Shown here piece after piece: positions 43,045 to 51,200 of a DNA stretch of 64,000 nt (its first letter is position 1; the number at the start of each line of letters is the position of its first letter). The DNA comes from Lachnospiraceae bacterium. GTDB taxonomy: Bacteria > Bacillota > Clostridia > Lachnospirales > Lachnospiraceae. The notes under the pieces were generated by a model, which was not told the origin of the DNA, made no database searches, and saw nothing but the letters and a program-made list of their open reading frames with translations. A program made the translations under genes and the position numbers. The DNA is taken from assembly GCA_022845955.1 (NCBI GenBank), contig AP025576.1, forward strand, positions 186,001-250,000. The letters are read 5' to 3'.

Positions 43045-43082
43045 AAAAAATAGCTATCCTCTACTTGCAATAGAGGATAGCT
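43045..43082 (-). terminator. Orphan minus-strand terminator
   Basis: AGCTATCCTCTA (43052-43063) pairs perfectly with its complement (43071-43082). On the minus strand it runs into TATTTTTT. No annotated minus-strand gene lies upstream for several kilobases. Confidence 0.7.
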
Positions 43083-43371
43083 GGTAACTAAAAATTACGT
43101 AGGAATCCGAAGGGCAATCATCAGACACATCACTATCTTTTGATTACTTGTAAGTGGATGCTATTTGGGGTATTTGAATTTTTCAAGTACCCTTTTAAAA
43201 TTCGCCATATTATTTCTCAAAACTGCAAACCTATAAGCTAACAAACCGAAAGAAAAGTTGCTGCCGGTGGTTGAAACTGGCAGCCTGAATCTTCATTTAA
43301 AACAGGATAGATTTCATAGAAATCCTTATACTAATCTCGTGAAAATTTTGAAAGAAACGGGTGAAACGGGT
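43083..43371. other. Intergenic stretch with a short minus-strand coding remnant
   Basis: This gap is more AT-rich than its flanks. On the minus strand, from about 43285 to the stop at 43161, 41 codons are open and read like a protein end (SFGLLAYRFAVLRNNMANFK, then RVLEKFKYPK). It may be the 3' remnant of a lost gene, possibly a transposase, to which the terminator at 43045-43082 belonged. No full gene is present. Confidence 0.35.
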
Positions 43372-44463
43372 ATGGGGAAACTATTGGAAAAAGGTCCGAA
43401 AAAGTGGATTTTTGCCGCTGCGGCAGGATTGGGTGTATTTATTGGGTTTCGTTATTTATTTCCGCTCATTGCCCCCTTCCTGCTGTCTTTTTGTATTGTT
43501 TTCCTTTGTAATCCCTGGCTGAACAGAGTACAAAGGAAAACCCATATCAGAAAGGAAATCCTGCTTGCAGGGATGATGGGCGGAGCGGCGGTTTTGCTTC
43601 TGGTCCTCGTCTGGATCCTGCTGCAGTGCGGTTTGGGGCAGTTCCGGGTCCTTACGGATAACTGGGATGGCATGTGTGAACAGGTCAGGTACTTTTTTGG
43701 AGACTGCTGTCTGTTTGCACAGGAGCATTTTGGGGTCGATGCGGTAAAGGTAGAGCAGGTGGTATTGGAGCGGGTTGATATTTTCATAGAAAATCTCAAG
43801 GTGGATTTTTTCCCTAAGATGATGAAGGAATCCTGGTGGTATCTGAAAAAAATTATTTCTGTAGCTGCATTTCTGGGCGTGAGCTTTATCGCATCTATTT
43901 TATTGTGCAAAGATTATGACGGAATGGTGGAACGGCTGCAGGAGGGAGGAGAAGGCGCGCAGGCTCTGGAAAAGGTATTCGGCATCGGGGAGCGGATTAT
44001 CCATCTGGTGGCGGTGTATCTGAAAGCGCAGGTGCTGATCCTTCTGGTTATTATGGTAATCTGTTGTCTTGGTTTATGGATAGGCAAAGTGGGAAACGGC
44101 TTTATCCTTGGGATCCTGGCAGGAATCCTGGATGCCCTGCCGTTTATCGGGACCGGTATCGTGCTCATGCCGACCGCTTTCTGGCAGCTGGTGAACGGGA
44201 GAATTGGAGGCGCGCTTCTGTGCGTGGTGCTTTATGTCGCCTGCATGGGGGCCAGGGAATTCCTGGAGCCAAAGCTGATGGGAAAGAAAACAGGCATATA
44301 TCCGGTTTTTATGCTGCTTTCCGTATATACCGGAGTAAAGCTGTTCGGAGTATCGGGGATTATCAAAGGCCCTCTGGCTATGGTAATTCTGATGGAAATA
44401 GGGAAGTATCTGTGGGAAAAGGAAAGTGACTTTTCTTGCGAAAAAAACGGAGAAAAGTTATAA
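43372..44463 (+). CDS. AI-2E/YtvI-family membrane protein
   Basis: A 363-residue polytopic protein of the AI-2E exporter superfamily, which includes the sporulation protein YtvI. Two N-terminal helix pairs (FAAAAGLGVFIGFRYLFPLI, APFLLSFCIVFLC), a long helical stretch, and the C-terminal signature GIVLMPTAFWQLVNGR and LEPKLMGKKTGIYPVFMLLS are typical. The start at 43372 is chosen over 43258 because the upstream part is not protein-like and hydrophobic segments begin just after it. In Clostridia a YtvI-like role is common, but substrate and function are unproven. Confidence 0.82.
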   Translation: MGKLLEKGPKKWIFAAAAGLGVFIGFRYLFPLIAPFLLSFCIVFLCNPWLNRVQRKTHIRKEILLAGMMGGAAVLLLVLVWILLQCGLGQFRVLTDNWDGMCEQVRYFFGDCCLFAQEHFGVDAVKVEQVVLERVDIFIENLKVDFFPKMMKESWWYLKKIISVAAFLGVSFIASILLCKDYDGMVERLQEGGEGAQALEKVFGIGERIIHLVAVYLKAQVLILLVIMVICCLGLWIGKVGNGFILGILAGILDALPFIGTGIVLMPTAFWQLVNGRIGGALLCVVLYVACMGAREFLEPKLMGKKTGIYPVFMLLSVYTGVKLFGVSGIIKGPLAMVILMEIGKYLWEKESDFSCEKNGEKL

Positions 44464-44465
44464 TG

Positions 44466-44504
44466 AAACAACGGATGGTTCGCGGAGTGCGGCATCCGTT
44501 GTTT
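44466..44504 (+). terminator. Hairpin between YtvI-like and EndoQ-UvrD genes
   Basis: AAACAACGGATG (44466-44477) pairs perfectly with CATCCGTTGTTT (44493-44504) around a 15-nt loop. A T-run is lacking apart from the stem end. Confidence 0.5.
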
Positions 44505-44551
44505 ACGATAGGGAACCAGAATGCGCAGCAGGGACAAATGAGGATAAAGGT

Positions 44552-47500
44552 ATGTATATAGGGGATTTACACATCCATTCCCGGTATTCCAGGGCGACCA
44601 GCAGAGACTGTACACCGGAATATCTGGATTTATGGGCCAGGAAAAAAGGAATTGATATTATCGGGACAGGCGATTTCACTCATCCGGCATGGAGGGAGGA
44701 GCTGAAGGAAAAACTGGAACCGGCGGAAGACGGTTTATATACATTAAAGGAAGCTTACCGCATCCAGGCACCGGGAGCGCCGGATAACCGGAGGCCCCGT
44801 TTTGCAGTTACCGGAGAAATCAGTTCTATTTACAAGAAAAATGACAAAGTGAGGAAAGTCCACAGCCTGCTCCTGCTCCCCGGACTGGAGGAGGCGGACA
44901 GACTGGCCCGGCGGCTGGAGCTAATCGGAAATATCCATTCCGACGGAAGGCCTATCCTGGGGCTGGACTGCCGTGATTTGCTGGAAATAATGCTGGAAAC
45001 GGTACCGGAGGGTGTTTATGTGCCGGCGCATATATGGACGCCTCATTTTTCCATGTTCGGGGCTTTTTCGGGATTCGATACGATAGAGGAATGCTTTGCG
45101 GACATGACTCCGTATGTCCATGCCCTGGAAACCGGCCTGTCGTCGGATCCTCCCATGAACTGGAGGATATCAGCGCTGGATTCTTACCAGCTGCTCTCTA
45201 ATTCCGATGCCCATTCCCCCGCAAAGCTGGGAAGGGAGGCTACTCTTTTTCAGATTCCGCTTTTGTTTAAGGGGCTGGCGGAAGCCATTCAGACGGGAAA
45301 AGGCCTGGAGGGGACTATTGAATTTTTCCCGGAGGAAGGGAAATATCATTTTGACGGACACAGAAAATGTTCTCTTTGCATCAGCCCTTCCGAAGCCGTG
45401 TCTTATGGCAACATATGTCCTGTATGCGGGAAGAAGCTGACAATAGGTGTGTTACATAGAGTGGAACAGCTTGCGGACCGGGAAGAGGAATATGTGCTTG
45501 CGGGCGCCAAACCTTTTGAAAGCCTGGTTCCCCTTCCGGAGGTTATCGGTGCCTGTACGGGAAAATCGGCGGCTTCCAGGAAGGTTTTGGAACAATATGA
45601 AACGATGCTGGATAAACTGGGAGCAGAGTTTGATATTCTGCGGAACATCCCTGTGGAAGATATTAAAAAAGCGGCCGGCGCACCGGTAGCGGAAGGGATA
45701 CACCGCCTTCGTGAGGGGAAGGTGGAACGTACGCCGGGTTTTGACGGGGAATATGGAACGATCCGGCTTTTATCGCCTTCGGAAATTGACAGCCTGGAGG
45801 GACAGCTCAGCTTCTTTATGGAAGAGGAAACGTCCGGAAAACGGAATGTTTCCGGCGGGAACGGCAAAGGAACCGATCTGATTTCAGGAACCCATCAAAA
45901 CCAGGGGGCTGCGGCGCCCGGGAAAGCTTCTGTTCCTGCCGGGGAAGAAACGGAGGAGCCAGGGAAGAAACCTCAGACGGTCCGGGAGGAAGTACCAAGC
46001 CCGGCGCAGCAGGAAGCGGTAACGGCCAGGGACAGGGCAATAGCCGTTATTGCCGGGCCGGGTGCGGGAAAAACAAGAACCCTTATTTCCCGTATCTGTT
46101 TTCTGCTGGAAGAGAGAAAAATAAAGCCTTCGGAAATCACGGCAGTTACATTCACCAGAAAAGCGGCGGAAGAGATGCACAGCAGACTGGAAAAGCGCCC
46201 CGGAGGAAAACGGATTGTAAAAGAAATAAATATCGGAACCTTCCATGGAATCTGCAGCAAAATTCTCACTGGCAGAGGGGAGGATTATGTAGTGGCGGAT
46301 GAAGGGCTTCTTGAGGAGCTGGCCGGTAAGACAATCTCCAGGTTTCAGCTGAAGCTCTCCCCCTCCCGTTTCCTTCGGGAAGTATCACTGGGTAAGAGCG
46401 GCGCAGCAGGAATGCAAAACGCTGTATCCGGGGAAGCTGTATTATTCTACCAGAACCTGCTCAAACAGGAAAAGGCAGTGGATTATGATGATCTTCTTAT
46501 AAAAACACGGGACCTTTTTTATGGGGAGGAGCACCCTGCGGAAGAAAAACAATTCCGTTACCTGCTGGTGGACGAGTTTCAGGATATTAATCCGATCCAG
46601 TATGACCTGCTGTGTGTGTGGAATAAATGCGGCCGGGAATTATTTGTAATAGGGGATCCGGATCAGGCGATATACGGTTTCCGGGGATCCGATGCGATGT
46701 GTTTTTCCCGTCTGGAAACAGATTACCCCGGACTGCATACAATCCGGCTGACCGATAATTACCGTTCCACTCCGGAAATTGTATCCTGCGCTCTGGGCGT
46801 AATATCCCATAACCAAGGAGAAGAGCGCAGCATGCGGGCATGGCATCCGGCAGGTCCTCCGGTCCGCGTAGTGGAAGCGGCCGGCGAAATGGGGGAAGCC
46901 ATATTTATTGCAAAGGATATTAACCGTCTGATAGGCGGTATTGATATGCTGGATGTGGAAGAGAATTATAGCGGGGAAATAAAAAAGGTCAGAAGTTTTT
47001 CCGATATCGCTGTTCTGTACCGGACGCACAGGCAGGCGCAGCTTCTGGAAAAGTGTCTGCGGCAGGAAGGAATCCCCTATGTGGTGGCCGGACGTGAAGA
47101 TTTCCTGCTGGACAGCAACGTCCGCGGTACCCTGTATTTCTTCCAGACTCTGCTTTGCCCGGAGGATCCGTTATCCCGGAGGTATTGCCGGAGGCTGCTC
47201 TGGCCTGCGGAGGACAAACTTGCGGAGGAACAACTATCCGCGCTGGAAACAAAATATCGAAAAAAGGTCCGCAGGGAAAAAGCAGATAAACTGCTGGAAA
47301 GCTGGATGGCAGACCGGAAACTGGAGGACTGTGAAGCCATGGCAAAGCTTCTGAACGCTGCGGTCCTCAATCCTTCTATGGAACGTTTTCTTGAAACAAT
47401 ATCTTTTGGGTCCGAGGGAGATGTGAGGCGCTGCGGAAGCCGCAGATTCCCGGCAGATGCAGTGATGCTTATGACATTCCACGGAGCCAAGGGGCTGGAA

Positions 47501-47767
47501 TTTCCTGCCGTATTCCTATATGGCATACGGAAAGGCCTTCTGCCGCTGGAGCTGGGAACGGCAGCAGGACAACCGGAAGAAGAACGGCGCCTTTTATACG
47601 TAGGCATGACCCGTGCTGCCGAAGAACTTGTTATTACCACATCTGGAGAACCATCCGTATTCCTCACGGAAATCCCGGAAGAGGGTGCGGTGAGGGAATT
47701 GGCGAAAAAGGAAAAGCCTGTTGAAGAAGTGGTACAGCTAAATCTTTTTGATCTGGACTGGACATAA
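44552..47767 (+). CDS. EndoQ-type PHP endonuclease fused to UvrD/Rep helicase
   Basis: A 1071-residue fusion. Residues 1 to ~400 match the EndoQ family of PHP-fold endonucleases, which nick DNA at deaminated bases and abasic sites: YIGDLHIHSRYSRATS, IGTGDFTHPAW, PAHIWTPHFSMFG, SSDPPMNWRISALD, LSNSDAHSPAKLGREA, then a zinc site with CSLC and CPVCGKK. After a Gly/Glu/Pro-rich linker (~430-490) comes a superfamily 1 helicase with motif I AGPGAGKTRTL, II LLVDEFQDINP, III GDPDQAIYGFRGSD, V MTFHGAKGLEFPAV and VI RLLYVGMTRA. It would couple base-damage incision with strand unwinding. ATG at 44552 follows GAGGATAAAGG; the frame is open further upstream but lacks homology there. Confidence 0.88.
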   Translation: MYIGDLHIHSRYSRATSRDCTPEYLDLWARKKGIDIIGTGDFTHPAWREELKEKLEPAEDGLYTLKEAYRIQAPGAPDNRRPRFAVTGEISSIYKKNDKVRKVHSLLLLPGLEEADRLARRLELIGNIHSDGRPILGLDCRDLLEIMLETVPEGVYVPAHIWTPHFSMFGAFSGFDTIEECFADMTPYVHALETGLSSDPPMNWRISALDSYQLLSNSDAHSPAKLGREATLFQIPLLFKGLAEAIQTGKGLEGTIEFFPEEGKYHFDGHRKCSLCISPSEAVSYGNICPVCGKKLTIGVLHRVEQLADREEEYVLAGAKPFESLVPLPEVIGACTGKSAASRKVLEQYETMLDKLGAEFDILRNIPVEDIKKAAGAPVAEGIHRLREGKVERTPGFDGEYGTIRLLSPSEIDSLEGQLSFFMEEETSGKRNVSGGNGKGTDLISGTHQNQGAAAPGKASVPAGEETEEPGKKPQTVREEVPSPAQQEAVTARDRAIAVIAGPGAGKTRTLISRICFLLEERKIKPSEITAVTFTRKAAEEMHSRLEKRPGGKRIVKEINIGTFHGICSKILTGRGEDYVVADEGLLEELAGKTISRFQLKLSPSRFLREVSLGKSGAAGMQNAVSGEAVLFYQNLLKQEKAVDYDDLLIKTRDLFYGEEHPAEEKQFRYLLVDEFQDINPIQYDLLCVWNKCGRELFVIGDPDQAIYGFRGSDAMCFSRLETDYPGLHTIRLTDNYRSTPEIVSCALGVISHNQGEERSMRAWHPAGPPVRVVEAAGEMGEAIFIAKDINRLIGGIDMLDVEENYSGEIKKVRSFSDIAVLYRTHRQAQLLEKCLRQEGIPYVVAGREDFLLDSNVRGTLYFFQTLLCPEDPLSRRYCRRLLWPAEDKLAEEQLSALETKYRKKVRREKADKLLESWMADRKLEDCEAMAKLLNAAVLNPSMERFLETISFGSEGDVRRCGSRRFPADAVMLMTFHGAKGLEFPAVFLYGIRKGLLPLELGTAAGQPEEERRLLYVGMTRAAEELVITTSGEPSVFLTEIPEEGAVRELAKKEKPVEEVVQLNLFDLDWT

Positions 47768-47797
47768 AATTCAATAAAAGCAGACAATGGAGAAGAC

Positions 47798-47831
47798 CGC
47801 CCGGAAATTTATATTTCCGGGCGATTTTTTT
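47798..47831 (+). terminator. Rho-independent terminator after EndoQ-UvrD
   Basis: CGCCCGGAAAT (47798-47808) pairs perfectly with ATTTCCGGGCG (47813-47823), with a 4-nt loop, and is followed by ATTTTTTT. Confidence 0.93.
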
Positions 47832-47873
47832 GTCGAAAAAAATAGTTAAAAAAATTAATTATTTTCAGATATG

Positions 47874-47905
47874 TAACGCTTGGTGTTACGGCATGAATTA
47901 TATAA
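47874..47905 (+). promoter_or_regulatory. Putative promoter and inverted repeat of the surface-protein operon
   Basis: GTAAC-GCTTGGT-GTTAC forms a short inverted repeat, followed by a TATAAT at about 47899. It precedes the small gene at 47962 and is the only promoter-like sequence between the terminator and that gene. Confidence 0.35.
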
Positions 47906-47961
47906 TCAAGCTAACAGAATAAAACAGAAGTCAATAATCAGGTATCCCGGGAGGCGAAATA

Positions 47962-48225
47962 GTGCGAAATGAACAAGAAAGAAAAAATCAAATTGGCTAT
48001 ATGGCAGCCTTTCTAATCCGGGTCAACAAGAATAATGGTACCTGGCAGGGTTCTATTTCCTGGACAGATAAAGGGATTACAAAAAATTTCCGGAGTGCGC
48101 TGGAGTTGATAAAGCTCATGGACAGTGCAGTACAGAACGCAGTACCTGTCAAGAAAACGGACGAAACAGACAGGAAGATAAACGAAATAGATGGTTTAGA
48201 GCAGAGAGGAGAAAAAATCGGATGA
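47962..48225 (+). CDS. Small conserved-looking protein coupled to a surface protein
   Basis: An 87-residue soluble protein starting with GTG at 47962, 7 bp after GGGAGG. Its core, AAFLIRVNKNNGTWQGSISW followed by FRSALELIKLMDSA, has a strand-strand-helix look, and the TWQG and FRSxLELI pattern resembles small proteins I recall from other Clostridia, without a known function. It has no signal peptide and no membrane helix. Its stop overlaps the start of the 1650-residue surface protein by 4 bp, so the two are translationally coupled. It might be a regulator, chaperone or leader product for the large secreted protein; this is inference. Confidence 0.65.
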   Translation: MRNEQERKNQIGYMAAFLIRVNKNNGTWQGSISWTDKGITKNFRSALELIKLMDSAVQNAVPVKKTDETDRKINEIDGLEQRGEKIG

Positions 48226-51200
48226 AAAAAGTAAAAAGAGTGCAGAGAATATGGGCGTTTTTACTGGCTTTCGTATTGATAGCCACAACGGTTGGCAACG
48301 ACAGCCTTACAGTGGCTGCGGCGGAAACAGAAACAGAGCAGGCCGCTTCGGAAGAACCGGTACAGGAGGTTTCTGAAAATTCGGATTCCGAAAGTCAGAA
48401 ACTGGCAGAGCAGGCAGTTGAATCAGAAGTGCCTTCGGAAGCGGCGCCGGAATCGGAAGAGGCATCGGAAAACGAAATGGAGACAGATGTACAGGAAGAA
48501 ACCTCGTCTGCAGCGGAGACCGATACAGAGGAACCCTCTGAAGAAGAAACCATAACGGAAACAGCGGAAACGGAAACCACATCGGAAGAAACAACACAGG
48601 AATCCGTATGGAAGGTAACTTTCCAAAAAGAGGGCGATGCCAGAATTCTCAAGGCAGACGGCCAGGAAATCACCGGAACGCTGGAGATGGAAAAAGGAAA
48701 AGAGCTGGCATTCAAAGTTGAAGTGAAAGACGGCACCTCTGTTACCGTTAAGGCAGATAACCAGGAACTCAGGCCGGAAGGGGGAGAATACAAACTCGCG
48801 GCGGATAAGGATGTTACAGTTACTGTGAAAGCAGCGGTAATAGATAACGTGGAAACAGCGGAAGAAGAAACCACTGCGGAAACAGAGAGCGAGACGGAAA
48901 CAGAGAGCGAGACGGAAACCGGGACTGCAACAGAAACGGAATCAGAAACGGAATCAGAAGCTGAGACAGAAACGGAGATCGAAACAGAAACGGAGACCGA
49001 AGAACTGGAAGAAACCGAGGCGGAAGAAGGAACGAAAGAACTTTTTGTTGTGACATTTCTGGTAGAAGGAAAAGGCACAATTACCAATGCGGACGGAGAC
49101 AAAATCGGTGACCAGACAGAAGTTGAGAGTAAGAAAGCACTTGAATTCTATGTTAATCCGGATGCGGGTTATGAAATAGCAGAAGTTGTTATTGATGGAA
49201 CCGTCATTGCAAGAACGGATAATAAATATGCAGTTTCTCCTTCAAAGGATGTAGAAGTAAAAGTTACTTTTACGGAAAAGGAAGAAGAGGAAGAATATAT
49301 TGAGACTATTGACACCGTAGAAGTAAACGGGGTGACAATAAAAGTAACTACTTATTCCGCAGGTGTCCTTCCGAAAGGCTACCAGGTGAAGGCAAGTGAG
49401 CTGGACGTATCTGCAGTGGAAGGGGCAGTGGAAGAAAAGCTGGAAGCTGAAGGAAAAGAATTGAATCAGCTCAGAGCTTTTGATATCACAATCCTGGATA
49501 AAGATGGAAAAGAAATTCAGCCTGCAGGAGGTGTAAGAGTAGAAATTATCGGTACAGGAGTAGAAGGAGAATCTGTCTCTGTGTTTCATATGGAAAACAG
49601 CGGTTCCGATGCAGAAATTGTTGCTAAGGACAGAACCTCCGGAGATGTAAGCTTTACCGCCAGCAGTTTTTCTTACTATATAGTAGCAGGAAGCACGGAA
49701 ATAGCTTCTTATGCAAAATCAAATTCCTATAAACTATATTGCTATACCTTAATTCCCGGTTTACAGGAAGGAGTAAGCAGTAATCCGAATCAGGTATGGA
49801 ATGGGATGGGGGTCGGCAGTATAAGCGGAGTGAACGCTCCTTCCAGATATAGTATTGGAAAAATAATAACAGGTCAGGGAAACATTACTTACCCTTCTTC
49901 TTATCCTGATATTAACGTAAGTGGTATAGCATATAAATATGCGGCCACAGGATCTGAGAATGCATATAAAGAAGGCTATTATACCATTGAATGGTTCCGT
50001 ACAATTGTATCAGGGGGAGCAAATGCAGGGAATAATGGTGTAAACCCTGTTGTACCTTTTGAAACGAATACATTCCATTTAGACGGACAGATAACGCTGA
50101 ATGAAAAAAGCAAATATACGGTAACTTTCCGTGTTCAGGAACCGGGAAATTCCGATTTTACGATTCAGTCCGATTATAGCCGCAGAGTGGTAAGCGGATA
50201 CGCGGAACGTGATTTAAATAAGCCGCCTACAGAAAGAAAAGTAGTTAATGGAAAAGAATATATTTTTGAAGGATGGTATAGAGATAAGAATTGTACAATA
50301 AAAGCCGATTTTAATGGACAGATCACTGGAAATACCGATTACTATGGTAAATATATTCTGAATGAGAAAGTTTTCAAATATACAGTTAAGCATTGGGTGG
50401 ATGGAGAAAACCGCGATGAAGATTCGGTATTGGTGGAAGTCGCTTTAAGCGAAGAGGCAGCTGGTATTAAAGATATTGAGTTAAAAAAATATTCCGGCTA
50501 TAAATATGAAAGAAATGATAAAAATTTACAGCTCAATAAAAATAGGACGGCTTTAGTTGGAAAAGGAACGATTGAAAATGATGGAGTTATCAATGTATAT
50601 TATACACTTAATGAAGACGCTAAGCTGAATTACCGTGTAGAGTATTACCTGGAAGGGATGGATGCCCCGTTTGACACCTTAAAGGATCAGAGTGTCCTGG
50701 TAGCGGAACCGGAAGTAAAGGCAGTAGCGGACAGCAGTAACGTACCGGCAGGATATACCCGGAGCAGAACCGCCCCGAAACTGCCGACAACCATAACAGC
50801 CAGCAACAATGTCATCAAGGTATACTATAAAGCAGATGAAAGCCAGAAGCTGGACTACCGTGTAGAGTATTACCTGGAAGGGATGGATGCCCCGTTTGAT
50901 ACCTTAAAGGATCAGAATGTCCTGGTAGCGGAACCGGAAGTAAAGGCAGTGGCGGACAGCAGTAACGTACCGGCAGGATATACCCGGAGCACAACAGCCC
51001 CGAAACTGCCGACAACCATAACAGCCAGCAACAATGTCATCAAGGTATACTATAAAGCAGATGAAAGCCAGAAGCTGGACTACCGTGTAGAGTATTACCT
51101 GGAAGGGATGGATGCCCCGTTTGATACCTTAAAGGATCAGAATGTCCTGGTAGCGGAACCGGAAGTAAAAGCAGTGGCGGACAGCAGTAACGTACCGGCA

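Noticed and set aside
48395..49102. 235-residue Ser/Val-rich minus-strand frame
   Set aside because: It is the antisense of the Glu/Thr/Ser-rich stalk of the surface protein; codon bias alone keeps it open.
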